From Streptomyces sp. WAC 01529 (GTDB taxonomy: Bacteria > Actinomycetota > Actinomycetes > Streptomycetales > Streptomycetaceae), in assembly GCF_003945545.1 (NCBI RefSeq), contig NZ_CP029617.1:8025001-8089000 (forward strand): a stretch of DNA of 64,000 nucleotides, given 5' to 3'. The notes beneath the pieces are model-generated. The model had not been told where the DNA came from. It saw only the letters and a list, made by a program, of their open reading frames with translations, and did not search any database. Both the position numbers and the translations under genes were made by a program. This document shows positions 51,830 to 60,278 of the stretch, piece by piece (the first letter of the stretch is position 1; the number at the start of each line of letters is the position of its first letter).

Positions 51830-53107
51830 ATGCTGGACAACACGCTGCCGTTGCTCACCCAGGGCTACGCGTGGCTCCCCGACCTGAGCCGCCGCAAGGG
51901 CGAGGGGCCCGTACGTACCCGCCTGCTGGGCAAGCCCGTCATCGCGCTGCGCGGCCCGGCGGCCGTCCCGTTCTTCTACGACGAGAACCACGTGCGCCGC
52001 CGAACGGCCCTGCCCGAGCCCGTCCTGAGCACGCTCTTCGGCAAGGGCGCCGTGCACACCCTCGACGGCGAGGAGCACCGCGCGCGCAAGGCCGTGTTCA
52101 CCTCGCTCCTCAAGGACGCGGCCAATGTCACCGCGTTGGCCCAGCGCGTGGCCGACGAATGGGAACGGTCCCGCAAGGAGTGGGCCGACCGCCCCCGGGT
52201 GACGCTGTTCGACGAAGTGAGCGTGCTGATCACACGGGCCGTGTACGCGTGGGCCGGCGTCCCCCTCACGGAGTATCCGGAGGACGTCGCCGGGTCCGCG
52301 GACGACGAGGCGCGGCGGACCGCGAGGGACCTGGTGGCCATGGTCGACGGATTCGCCACCGCGGGGCCCCGGCACTGGCAGGCCCGGCGCGCCCGGCAGC
52401 GCCAGGAGGAGCGGCTGGCCCGCCTGATCGAGCAGATCCGCTCGGCCGGCCACGAACCGGCAGGCCTGGACCCGGCGGAGCAGGGCGGCGGGCCGCCCTC
52501 CGTCATCCAGACCGTGGCCGCACACCGCGAGGCCGACGGGCAGCTTCTCGACCCCCGCACGGCCGCCGTCGAGGTCCTCAACGTCCTGCGGCCCACGGTC
52601 GCCGTCACCTGGTACACGGTCTTCGGCGCGCACGCGCTGCACCGGCACCCCGGACTGCGGGAGCGGCTGGCCTCGGACGGCGAAGGCTACGCGCGCGCCT
52701 TCGCCCATGAGGTCCGGCGCTTCTACCCGTTCGCCCCGTTCGTCGCGGGCCTCGCCCCGCGCGACCTGGACTGGCACGGCGAGCCCATCAAGGAGGGCAC
52801 GCTCGTCCTGCTCGACCTCTACGGACAGAACCACGACCCGGAGCTGTGGGAATCGCCGTACACGTTCGACCCCGAGCGGTTCACCGGACGCGAACCCGGC
52901 CGCGACGAACTCGTCCCCCAGGGCGGCGGCGACGCCGGCGAGGGGCACCGCTGCCCGGGCGAGGACGTCACCCTGGCGGTCCTGACCGCTCTGCTGCCGC
53001 GCCTGGCACGGCTCGACTTCCACGTCCCCGACCAGGACCTGCGCATCCCGCTGCACAGGATGCCGACCAGGCCCCGCAGCGGCTTCGTCATGACGGACGT
53101 GCGCTGA
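51830..53107 (+). CDS. CYP152-like P450 peroxygenase
   Basis: A 425-aa P450 of the fatty-acid peroxygenase group. The I helix has LRPTVAVTWY (Arg254-Pro255, replacing the acid-alcohol pair and used to anchor the substrate carboxylate), K-helix EVRR (294-297), and the extended heme loop LVPQGGGDAGEGHRCPGE with Cys375. CYP152 enzymes use H2O2 to hydroxylate or decarboxylate fatty acids and need no redox partner. AGGAGG 5 nt before ATG 51830 fixes the start. Probably activated by the divergent SARP; a HAD gene follows 33 nt downstream. Confidence 0.92.
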   Translation: MLDNTLPLLTQGYAWLPDLSRRKGEGPVRTRLLGKPVIALRGPAAVPFFYDENHVRRRTALPEPVLSTLFGKGAVHTLDGEEHRARKAVFTSLLKDAANVTALAQRVADEWERSRKEWADRPRVTLFDEVSVLITRAVYAWAGVPLTEYPEDVAGSADDEARRTARDLVAMVDGFATAGPRHWQARRARQRQEERLARLIEQIRSAGHEPAGLDPAEQGGGPPSVIQTVAAHREADGQLLDPRTAAVEVLNVLRPTVAVTWYTVFGAHALHRHPGLRERLASDGEGYARAFAHEVRRFYPFAPFVAGLAPRDLDWHGEPIKEGTLVLLDLYGQNHDPELWESPYTFDPERFTGREPGRDELVPQGGGDAGEGHRCPGEDVTLAVLTALLPRLARLDFHVPDQDLRIPLHRMPTRPRSGFVMTDVR

Positions 53108-53140
53108 ACCGCGAAACCGAGAAGGGAACGGTGTGAAGCC

Positions 53141-53806
53141 ATGGCGCGTGCCGCGCTGTTCGATGTCGACGGAACCCTCACCGACACCAACCACCTGCAC
53201 GTGGTCACCTGGTGGGAGGCGTTCCGCCAAGCGGGCCACCACGTCGCGACGCACGACATCCACCACGCCATCGGGCTCGGCTCGACCGACCTCATCGCCC
53301 ACCTGCTCGGCGACGACCGCGACCACGACCGTGACGAGGAGATCAGTGCCGCGCACAGCACCCTCTACGGCACGTACTTCGACCGGCTGGCCGCGCTGAA
53401 CGGCGCCCGCGACCTGCTCCACGCCCTGCACGGGCGCGGCTGGCGCATCGTCCTCGCGACCTCGGCGGGCGGAGCGGAACTGGGCGCACTGCGCCGGGCC
53501 ATCGACGCGGACGACGTCATCGCGGGCATCGCGAGCGCGGACGACGTGGACTCCGGCAAACCGGCCCCCGACCCCGTCCACCACGCCCTGGACATCGCCG
53601 GATGCGCCCCGGACGAGGCGCTGTTCGTCGGCGACACCGTATGGGACATGCGGGCGGCGTCCCGGGCGGGCGTACGGAGCATCGCGCTGCTCTCGGGAGG
53701 CATCCCGCGCGGCGACCTGGAGGAGGCGGGGGCCGGGGCCGTGTACGCGGACCCCGCCGATCTGCTGGACCGCCTGGACGGCGAGCCCCTCATCGACAAG
53801 GCGTAA
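53141..53806 (+). CDS. HAD-family phosphatase (beta-phosphoglucomutase-like)
   Basis: A 221-aa HAD hydrolase. Motif I FDVDGTLTDTN has both Asp, a C1 cap domain covers residues 17-90, motif II is LATSAGGAE, motif III Lys is in SGKPAPDPVHHAL, and motif IV is FVGDTVWDMRAA. Substrate unknown; the group includes phosphoglycolate and sugar phosphatases. It follows the peroxygenase gene closely and may be co-transcribed, which has no obvious metabolic reason. Confidence 0.87.
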   Translation: MARAALFDVDGTLTDTNHLHVVTWWEAFRQAGHHVATHDIHHAIGLGSTDLIAHLLGDDRDHDRDEEISAAHSTLYGTYFDRLAALNGARDLLHALHGRGWRIVLATSAGGAELGALRRAIDADDVIAGIASADDVDSGKPAPDPVHHALDIAGCAPDEALFVGDTVWDMRAASRAGVRSIALLSGGIPRGDLEEAGAGAVYADPADLLDRLDGEPLIDKA

Positions 53807-53838
53807 CAGCGCCCGCCGCACGACGGGTGAGGAGGAGA

Positions 53839-53870
53839 CCGGCCGGCCGCACCCCAATGCGGCCGGCCGG
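53839..53870 (+). terminator. Perfect 13-bp hairpin terminator
   Basis: CCGGCCGGCCGCA (53839-53851), loop CCCCAA, exact complement (53858-53870). It starts 32 nt after the HAD stop and should end the P450-HAD transcript. Confidence 0.75.
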
Positions 53871-54175
53871 ACCGGGCGTCGCGTCCGATGGCCGTTCCGA
53901 CGCTTCGCACCCCGCGGTCGCGTGTGCCCGACACGACCGGAGCCATGCCCCGCACCCGCCGAACGAGCGACATCACGAACACACAAGCGCATCGCCCAGC
54001 GCCCTTTGTGACGGAGGCTGTTTGGCCCCAGATCCGCAGGGCAGGCGGATAACGTGCTTCGGACCGGAGGCGCTTTCGCGGGAGCGGTGTGTTCACTCCT
54101 GGTGGATGCCTGTCGCCGGGGCGCCCCGTTTCTCGCGTGTCACTTGTTGGCGGCACCGTTGAGGAGCGAATTCTG
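53871..54175 (+). other. Noncoding leader region of the sigma-factor gene
   Basis: This 305-nt stretch has no gene I can support. It is less GC-rich than coding DNA near 53970-54070 and contains the candidate SigB-type promoter at 54020-54044, leaving a leader of about 125 nt before the sigma-factor start. I see no clear riboswitch. Confidence 0.5.
54020..54044 (+). promoter_or_regulatory. Candidate SigB-type promoter
   Basis: GTTT (54020-54023), 15 nt, GGGCAG (54039-54044) is close to the S. coelicolor SigB consensus GNNT-N14-16-GGGTAC. It lies upstream of a SigB/SigF-family gene and could be autoregulated. Confidence 0.4.
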
Positions 54176-55021
54176 ATGCTTACCGACCTCACTTCATACT
54201 CCGCCCGTCGTCGTACGGCGGGTCGGCACCCCCATAACGACGCACCGGACACCGCGGCGGGGTTCGAGCGTCTGGCCACCCTTGAGGACGGTCCCGAGCG
54301 CGAACTGCTCTGCGAGGAGATCGTCGAGGCCTGGCTGCCGATGGCGCACCGGATCGCGAGCCGGTTCCGGAACAAGGGCGAGAGCATCGAGGACCTTCAG
54401 CAGGTCGCGGCGATGGGCCTGGTCAAGGCCGTCAACCGGTACGAGCCCGGCCGCGGCGCCTTCGAGAGCTACGCCGTGCCCACCATCACCGGTGAACTGC
54501 GCCGCCACTTCCGCGACCGGATGTGGGACGTGCGCGTGCCCCGCCGCGTCCAGGAACTGCGCAACAAGGTCCGCGTGGCGCGCCGCGAACTCCTCGACCG
54601 GCCGGGCAGCGGCCCCGAGCCCAGCATCACCGAGATCGCCGAGCACGCGGGCCTCACCGAGGACGAGGTCAAGGACGGCATGGAGGCGATGGAGGGCTAC
54701 AGCGCCCTGTCCCTGGACGCCGAGATCTCCTCCGCCGACCCCGACGGCTTCAGCCTCGCCGACACGCTCGGGGCGCCCGACCCCGCGTACGACTGCATCA
54801 CCGACAGGGAGGCGGCCAAGGCGGGCCTGCGACAGCTGCCCGAGCGCGAGCGGACCATCCTCTACCTGCGCTTCTTCGAGGACATGACGCAGAGCAAGAT
54901 CGCGGAAGAACTCGGCATCTCGCAGATGCACGTCTCCCGTCTCATCAGCCGCAGCTGCGCCCGCGTGCGTTCCGCGGCCGACGTCGGGTTCGAGGCGGCC
55001 GCGCCCGCTCGCGCCGCGTGA
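54176..55021 (+). CDS. SigB/SigF-family RNA polymerase sigma factor
   Basis: A 281-aa stress or development sigma factor. Region 2 includes AHRIASRFRNKGESIEDLQQVAAMGLVKAVNRYEPGRG and TITGELRRHFRDRMWDVRVPRR; region 3 SITEIAEHAGLTEDEV; region 4 ILYLRFFEDMTQSKIAEELGISQMHVSRLI. GAGGAG 9 nt before ATG 54176 fixes the start. No anti-sigma or anti-anti-sigma gene is adjacent, so control must come from elsewhere. A SigB-like promoter motif lies upstream. Confidence 0.93.
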   Translation: MLTDLTSYSARRRTAGRHPHNDAPDTAAGFERLATLEDGPERELLCEEIVEAWLPMAHRIASRFRNKGESIEDLQQVAAMGLVKAVNRYEPGRGAFESYAVPTITGELRRHFRDRMWDVRVPRRVQELRNKVRVARRELLDRPGSGPEPSITEIAEHAGLTEDEVKDGMEAMEGYSALSLDAEISSADPDGFSLADTLGAPDPAYDCITDREAAKAGLRQLPERERTILYLRFFEDMTQSKIAEELGISQMHVSRLISRSCARVRSAADVGFEAAAPARAA

Positions 55022-55132
55022 CCGGCCCGCACCGGAGCCGGGCCCGGGTCCGCACGGGCACGGGCGAACGGCTCTACGACCGGTTGACGGACGTCCGGAT
55101 TGGGCGGCGCGACTCCAGGGAACGCGTGTCCC

Positions 55133-56602
55133 ATGTCGCATGATCACACCCGCGCCCCCGTACTGGAAGCTCTCGCCGAACACCGGAACAAGGGCCGGAT
55201 CGGTTTCACACCGCCGGGCCACAAGCAGGCCCGCGGTGCCGATCCGGCCGTGCGCGAAGTACTCGGCGACGCCGCCTTCCACAGCGATGTGCTGGCCTCG
55301 GGAGGGCTCGACGACCGGCGCACGCGAGGCCGGATCCTCGAACAGGCCGAGCGGCTGATGGCTGACGCCGTCCACGCGGACCACACCTTCTTCTCCACGT
55401 GCGGCAGTTCGCTCTCCGTCAAGGCGGCCATGCTGTCCATCGCGGGCCCCGGCTCGAAACTGCTCGTCGGCCGGGACGCGCACAAGTCCGTCGTCTCCGG
55501 CCTGATCCTCTCCGGGATCCGGCCGGTGTGGGTCGAACCGCACTGGGACGACAAGCGCCATCTGGCCCACGCGCCGGGAGCGGAGGACTTCGAGGCGGCG
55601 TTCGCCGCGCACCCCGACGCGAAAGGCGCGCTCGTCACCAGCCCGACGCCGTACGGCGCCTGCGCCGACCTGAGCGCCATCGCGAAGGTCTGCCACAGCC
55701 GGTCACGGCCGCTCGTCGTGGACGAGGCCTGGGGCGCTCACCTGCCCTTCCACCGCGACCTGCCGTCCTGGGCGATGGACGCGGGCGCCGACATCTGCGT
55801 GACGAGCATCCACAAGATGGGCAGTGGACTCGAACAGGGCTCCGTCTTCCACCTCCAGGGCGACCTGATCGACCCGGAAGTCCTGGAGAACTGCGCGGAC
55901 CTCCTCGGCACCACGAGCCCCTCCGTCCTGATCTACGCCGGACTCGACGGCTGGCGGCGCCAGATGGCGCTGCACGGCCACGAACTGATGGGCGGGGCGC
56001 TGGACCTGGCGGCCGAGGTGCGGGCGGCCATCGAGGAGATCGACGGCCTGCACGTCAACGACCGCGCCGACTTCTGCGGGCCCGGCCTCGCCGCGGACTT
56101 CGACCCCCTGCCCGTCATCATCGAGGTCGACGGCCTGGGCACCAGCGGCTACCGGGCGGCGGACTGGCTCCGCCGCCACCACGCCCTGGACGCGCACCTC
56201 AGCGACCACCGCAGGATCAGCGCCCAGATCACCCACGGCGACGACCACGAGACGACGGGCCTGCTGCTCGCGGCCCTCCGCGACCTGGCCCAGGCCGCCC
56301 CGCACCTGGAACCCGCCCCGCCGGTGGAGGTCCCCTCCGCCGCCGAGCTCCGGATGGAGCAGGCGATCCTGCCCCGCGACGCCTTCTTCGGACCCACCGA
56401 GGACGTGCCGGTGACCGAGGCGGCGGGACGGATCGCCGCGGAGATGATGACCCCGTACCCGCCCGGCATCCCCACGGCGCTCCCCGGCGAACGGCTCACC
56501 GAACCCGTACTGCGCTATCTGCGCACCGGCGTGGCCGCGGGGATGAACCTCCCCGACGCCAAGGACAGCGAACTGAACACCGTGCGCGTCGTCGCCGAAT
56601 GA
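55133..56602 (+). CDS. Orn/Lys/Arg decarboxylase-family PLP enzyme
   Basis: A 489-aa fold-type I PLP enzyme. The family N terminus GRIGFTPPGHKQARGAD is followed by FSTCGSSLSVKAAML, substrate-phosphate site VDEAWGAHLPFH and the PLP Schiff-base Lys in TSIHKMGSGLEQGS. The C-terminal domain ends with PPGIPTALPGE, as in basic amino acid decarboxylases. Product could be cadaverine, putrescine or agmatine. ATG 55133 has AGGGA 11 nt upstream. It follows the sigma-factor gene by 111 nt. Confidence 0.9.
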   Translation: MSHDHTRAPVLEALAEHRNKGRIGFTPPGHKQARGADPAVREVLGDAAFHSDVLASGGLDDRRTRGRILEQAERLMADAVHADHTFFSTCGSSLSVKAAMLSIAGPGSKLLVGRDAHKSVVSGLILSGIRPVWVEPHWDDKRHLAHAPGAEDFEAAFAAHPDAKGALVTSPTPYGACADLSAIAKVCHSRSRPLVVDEAWGAHLPFHRDLPSWAMDAGADICVTSIHKMGSGLEQGSVFHLQGDLIDPEVLENCADLLGTTSPSVLIYAGLDGWRRQMALHGHELMGGALDLAAEVRAAIEEIDGLHVNDRADFCGPGLAADFDPLPVIIEVDGLGTSGYRAADWLRRHHALDAHLSDHRRISAQITHGDDHETTGLLLAALRDLAQAAPHLEPAPPVEVPSAAELRMEQAILPRDAFFGPTEDVPVTEAAGRIAAEMMTPYPPGIPTALPGERLTEPVLRYLRTGVAAGMNLPDAKDSELNTVRVVAE

Positions 56603-56682
56603 CCGCACGCCCGCACGCCCATACGAGCCAATGACCTTCGCCCGTAAGAACGAAGCAGCACCGAGGTAACGGAGCACAGCAC

Positions 56683-56958
56683 ATGGGAACAGACCACATG
56701 GACGAGCGGAACCCCGCCTCCCCGGGCCAGGACGGCCCGCCCGTCCCCCGGGACATGCCCGACCAGCAGGCCTCGGACGAGAACGACGCCTGGGAAGCGG
56801 ACACGGAGGCGGCCGCCTCGGGCGACGCTCCCGACGAGGGCGTACCCGACACGGACGAGGCCGGAACCGGCCGGCGCGGCGACGCCGACCCCGACGCGCC
56901 CGGCCCCGGCCCGGACGAGCCGGAGGAGAACCCCGAACCGGACGAGCCCACCGCCTGA
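56683..56958 (+). CDS. 91-aa acidic disordered protein
   Basis: Nearly all residues are Asp, Glu, Pro, Gly, Ala and Thr (for example DEGVPDTDEAGTGRRGDADP), with no hydrophobic core, so it is intrinsically disordered. GGAG stands 8 nt before ATG 56683. GC3 is consistent with coding. Function unknown; its place after the decarboxylase gene (80 nt) may be chance. Confidence 0.55.
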   Translation: MGTDHMDERNPASPGQDGPPVPRDMPDQQASDENDAWEADTEAAASGDAPDEGVPDTDEAGTGRRGDADPDAPGPGPDEPEENPEPDEPTA

Positions 56959-57058
56959 GGGAGCCCCAGGGCCGCTCGCCGTGCCCCGCGCCCCGTCATG
57001 GGCGACGCTGGAGTGACACGTACACCGCCGGAGGAGCCACCGGCGGCCGGAGGTGTCG

Positions 57059-58087
57059 ATGGAGCCCGTGGAGGCGCTGGAACGGATCGCCTTTCTGCTG
57101 GAGCGCGGCCGCGCCCCGACCTACCGCGTGCGGGCCTTTCGCACCGCGGCCGCGGTGATCGGGGCGCTGCCCCCGGGGGAGACCGAGCGGCGCGCCGCCG
57201 ACGGCACCCTGGAGTCGCTCAAGGGAGTGGGACCCAAGACCGCGGGCGTGGTCCGCGAGGCGCTCGCCGGTGACGTGCCCGGGTATCTGGAGCGCCTCGA
57301 AGGCGAGGCGGGGGACCCGCTCGCCGAAGGCGGCGCCGACCTGCGCGCACTGCTGCGCGGCGACTGCCACCTGCACTCCGACTGGTCCGACGGCGGCAGC
57401 CCCATCGAGGAGATGGGCCGGGCCGCCAAGGCGCTCGGCCACGAGTGGGCGGTGCTCACCGACCACTCGCCGCGGCTGACCATCGCCCGCGGCCTGTCAC
57501 CGGAACGGCTGCGCGAGCAGCTGGACGTGGTGGCGGACCTCAACTCCGGCTGGGCACCCTTCCGGCTGCTCACCGGCATCGAGTGCGACATCCTCGACGA
57601 CGGCTCCCTCGACCAGGAGCCCGAACTGCTCGACCGCCTCGACCTGGTGGTCGTCTCCGTGCACTCCAAGCTCCGCATGGACGCCGCCGCGATGACCCGC
57701 CGCATGGTCGCCGCCGTCAGCGACCCGCGTGCGGACGTGCTCGGCCACTGCACCGGCCGGCTCGTCACCGGACGCGGCAGGCCGGAATCCCAGTTCGACG
57801 CGGACGAGGTGTTCGCCGCGTGCGCGGCGGCGGGCACGGCCGTGGAGATCAACAGCCGCCCCGAACGGCTCGATCCGCCACGCAGGCTGCTGCGGCGCGC
57901 GGTGGACGCGGGGGTCCTGTTCTCCGTGGACACCGACGCGCACGCCCCCGGCCAGCTCGACTGGCAGATCATCGGGTGCGCGCGGGCCGAGGAGTGCGGG
58001 GTACCGGCCGAGCGCGTGGTGAACACCTGGACGGCCGAGGAACTGCTGGCCTGGACCCGCGAGAGCCGGGCCCGATCCGCCTCCTGA
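57059..58087 (+). CDS. HhH-PHP protein (PolX C-terminal-like)
   Basis: A 342-aa protein. Residues 1-80 contain a helix-hairpin-helix DNA-binding unit (ERIAFLLERGRAPTYRVRAF, then LKGVGPKTAGVVREALAG). Residues 100-330 are a PHP metal-dependent phosphoesterase: DCHLHSDWSDGG, LTDHSPRLTIARG, TGIECDIL, VSVHSKLRM, LGHCTGR and DTDAHAP supply metal ligands. The layout matches the C-terminal half of bacterial PolX (3'-5' exonuclease) without the polymerase domain. GGAGG 5 nt before ATG 57059 fixes the start. A DNA-repair nuclease role is inferred. Confidence 0.85.
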   Translation: MEPVEALERIAFLLERGRAPTYRVRAFRTAAAVIGALPPGETERRAADGTLESLKGVGPKTAGVVREALAGDVPGYLERLEGEAGDPLAEGGADLRALLRGDCHLHSDWSDGGSPIEEMGRAAKALGHEWAVLTDHSPRLTIARGLSPERLREQLDVVADLNSGWAPFRLLTGIECDILDDGSLDQEPELLDRLDLVVVSVHSKLRMDAAAMTRRMVAAVSDPRADVLGHCTGRLVTGRGRPESQFDADEVFAACAAAGTAVEINSRPERLDPPRRLLRRAVDAGVLFSVDTDAHAPGQLDWQIIGCARAEECGVPAERVVNTWTAEELLAWTRESRARSAS

Positions 58088-58135
58088 ACCGGCCCGACCT
58101 GGCCCGCCCGCCCGCCGCCGGAACCCCGGATGCCG

Positions 58136-60241
58136 CTACATGCCGCGCGCGAGCCCCGCGAGCACCCGGTCCGGCGTGAGGGGCAGCTCGCGCAGCCGCA
58201 CGCCGGTCGCGTGCCGCAGCGCGTTGCCGATGGCGGCGGCCGTCCCGACGATGCCGATCTCCCCGATCCCCTTGCTGCCCATGGGGTTCAGATGCGGATC
58301 GTCCTCGTCGATCCAGTGCGCCTCGATCGCGGGCACGTCCGCGTGAACCGGGACGTGATAGGCGGCCAGGTCACGCTCCGCGAAGTCACCGAAGGCCGCG
58401 TCCATCGTGCTGCTCTCCGTCAGCGCCATCCCGAGACCCATGGTCATCGCGCCGATGAACTGCGAGCGCGCCGTACGGGCGTTGAGGATGTGCCCGGCCG
58501 CGTAGACACCCAGCAGGCGGCGCACGCGCACCTCGCCGGAGACCGTGTCGACGCCGACCTCGGCGAAGTGCGCGCCGAAAGCGTGCCGCGCGTACTCGCT
58601 CTCCGCGTCCGCGGTGCCCGCCGTGTCGGCCGTGGCACCCACACCCTCCGGCGGCAGCTGCTGCCCCTGCTGCTCGGAGAGCCGCTTGGCCAGCCGCGTA
58701 CACGCCTCGTGGACCGCCCAGCCCCACGAGGCCGTCCCCGACGAACCGCCCGCGAGCGGCGCGTCCGGCAGGTCGCTGCTGCCGATGGCGACCCGCACCC
58801 GCTCCACAGGGACGCCGAGCGCGTCGGCGGCGACCTGCGCGAGGACGGTGCGGGCACCCGTACCGATGTCGGTGGCGTTGACGCGTACCGCGTAACTGCC
58901 GTCCGGGTAGGCGTGCGCGCTCGCCCGGGACGGCGAGGCGAGCACCGGATACGTCGCGGAGGCGACACCGCTGCCCACGAGGACGGGCCCCTCGGCGCGC
59001 GACCGGGTCCGCGGATCCCGCTCGGACCAGCCGAAACGCCGGGCCCCCTCACGCAGGCACTCGGCGAGATGCCGGCTGCTGAAGGGCTTGGAGCTGTCGG
59101 GCTCCCTCGCGGTGTCGTTGCGCAGCCGCAGCTCGACGGGGTCGATGTCGAGGTGCACGGCCAGTTCGTCCATCGCCGACTCCAGCGCGTACATGCCCGG
59201 CGCCTCGCCCGGCGCCCGCATCCACGAAGGGCTCGGCACGTCCAGCGGCACGACCCGGTGCGTGGTGCGGCCGTGCGGCGAGCCGTACATGACGCGCGTG
59301 GCGGCGGCCGCGGTCTCCACGAACTCCTTGATACGAGAGGTCTGCGACGTCACCTCATGCACCACGGAGATCAGCGTGCCGTCCTTCTCCGCGCCCAGCC
59401 GCACCCGCTGCACGGTCGGCGAGCGGTGGCCCACCACGGCCGCCAACTCGCGCCGCGGCAGGGAGAGTTTCACCGGCCGCCCGGTCACGCGGGCGGCCAT
59501 GGAGGCGAGCACCACGTGCGGGCGGGGCGTGCCCTTGGAGCCGAAGCCGCCGCCGACGTGTTCGGAGACGACCGTGATCCGCTCCTTGGGCAGCGCGAAC
59601 ATACCCGCCAGGACATCGCGGACGGTGGTGGCGCCCTGGCTGGAGTCGTACACGGTCAGCCGCCCGTCGTGCCAGCGTGCGGTCGCCGCGTGCGGCTCCA
59701 TGGGGTGGTTGTGCAGCGGCGGCACGCGGTAGACGGCGTCGACGCGGACGGGCGCGGAGTCGAAGGCGCCGTCGGCGTCACCGCGCACGTGCTCGCCCGA
59801 CGTGCCGTCGGTGTCCTCGGGCACGTACGCGTCCGCGTGGTCCGCGCGCAGGGTGACATCGTGGGGCTCGACGGCGTAGTCGACGCGGACGGCGGCTGCG
59901 CCTTCCCTGGCCGCCTCCAGCGTCTCGGCGACGACGAGCGCGACGTACCAGCCGCGGTGCGGCACGCGGGCGTCCTGCAGCACGGCGAGGGTCGCGTCGT
60001 CCGGCTCGACAAGGCGCGGCGCGTTCAGATGGCTCAGGACGTCGATGACCCCGGGCAGGGCCAGGGCCGCCGAGTCGTCGATGGCGGTGATCTCGCCGCG
60101 CGCCACCGCGGCCGGGACCGGCCAGGCGTAGGCGCACCCGGCGGGCGTGTGCTCGGCGGCGTAACGGGCGGCCCCGGTCACCTTGTCGGGGCCCTCCCGG
60201 CGCTCGGTCGGCGCCCCGAGAGCGTTGCTGGTGTCCTGCAT
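58136..60241 (-). CDS. Molybdenum hydroxylase large subunit (PaoC/XdhA type)
   Basis: A 701-aa molybdopterin-cytosine-dinucleotide subunit. Substrate and cofactor loops include VVSEHVGGGFGSKG, MRAPGEAPGMYALESAMDEL and the catalytic Glu in MGSKGIGEIGIVG. Together with the FAD and Fe-S subunits it forms an alpha-beta-gamma aldehyde or xanthine oxidoreductase in the cytosol, or the periplasm in Pao. GGGAG before ATG 60241 fixes the start. No XdhC/PaoD maturation gene is in the window. Confidence 0.92.
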   Translation of the reverse strand: MQDTSNALGAPTERREGPDKVTGAARYAAEHTPAGCAYAWPVPAAVARGEITAIDDSAALALPGVIDVLSHLNAPRLVEPDDATLAVLQDARVPHRGWYVALVVAETLEAAREGAAAVRVDYAVEPHDVTLRADHADAYVPEDTDGTSGEHVRGDADGAFDSAPVRVDAVYRVPPLHNHPMEPHAATARWHDGRLTVYDSSQGATTVRDVLAGMFALPKERITVVSEHVGGGFGSKGTPRPHVVLASMAARVTGRPVKLSLPRRELAAVVGHRSPTVQRVRLGAEKDGTLISVVHEVTSQTSRIKEFVETAAAATRVMYGSPHGRTTHRVVPLDVPSPSWMRAPGEAPGMYALESAMDELAVHLDIDPVELRLRNDTAREPDSSKPFSSRHLAECLREGARRFGWSERDPRTRSRAEGPVLVGSGVASATYPVLASPSRASAHAYPDGSYAVRVNATDIGTGARTVLAQVAADALGVPVERVRVAIGSSDLPDAPLAGGSSGTASWGWAVHEACTRLAKRLSEQQGQQLPPEGVGATADTAGTADAESEYARHAFGAHFAEVGVDTVSGEVRVRRLLGVYAAGHILNARTARSQFIGAMTMGLGMALTESSTMDAAFGDFAERDLAAYHVPVHADVPAIEAHWIDEDDPHLNPMGSKGIGEIGIVGTAAAIGNALRHATGVRLRELPLTPDRVLAGLARGM

Positions 60242-60278
60242 GGGGTTTCTCCCTGGAGGGCGGAGGGGCGGGACCGAG

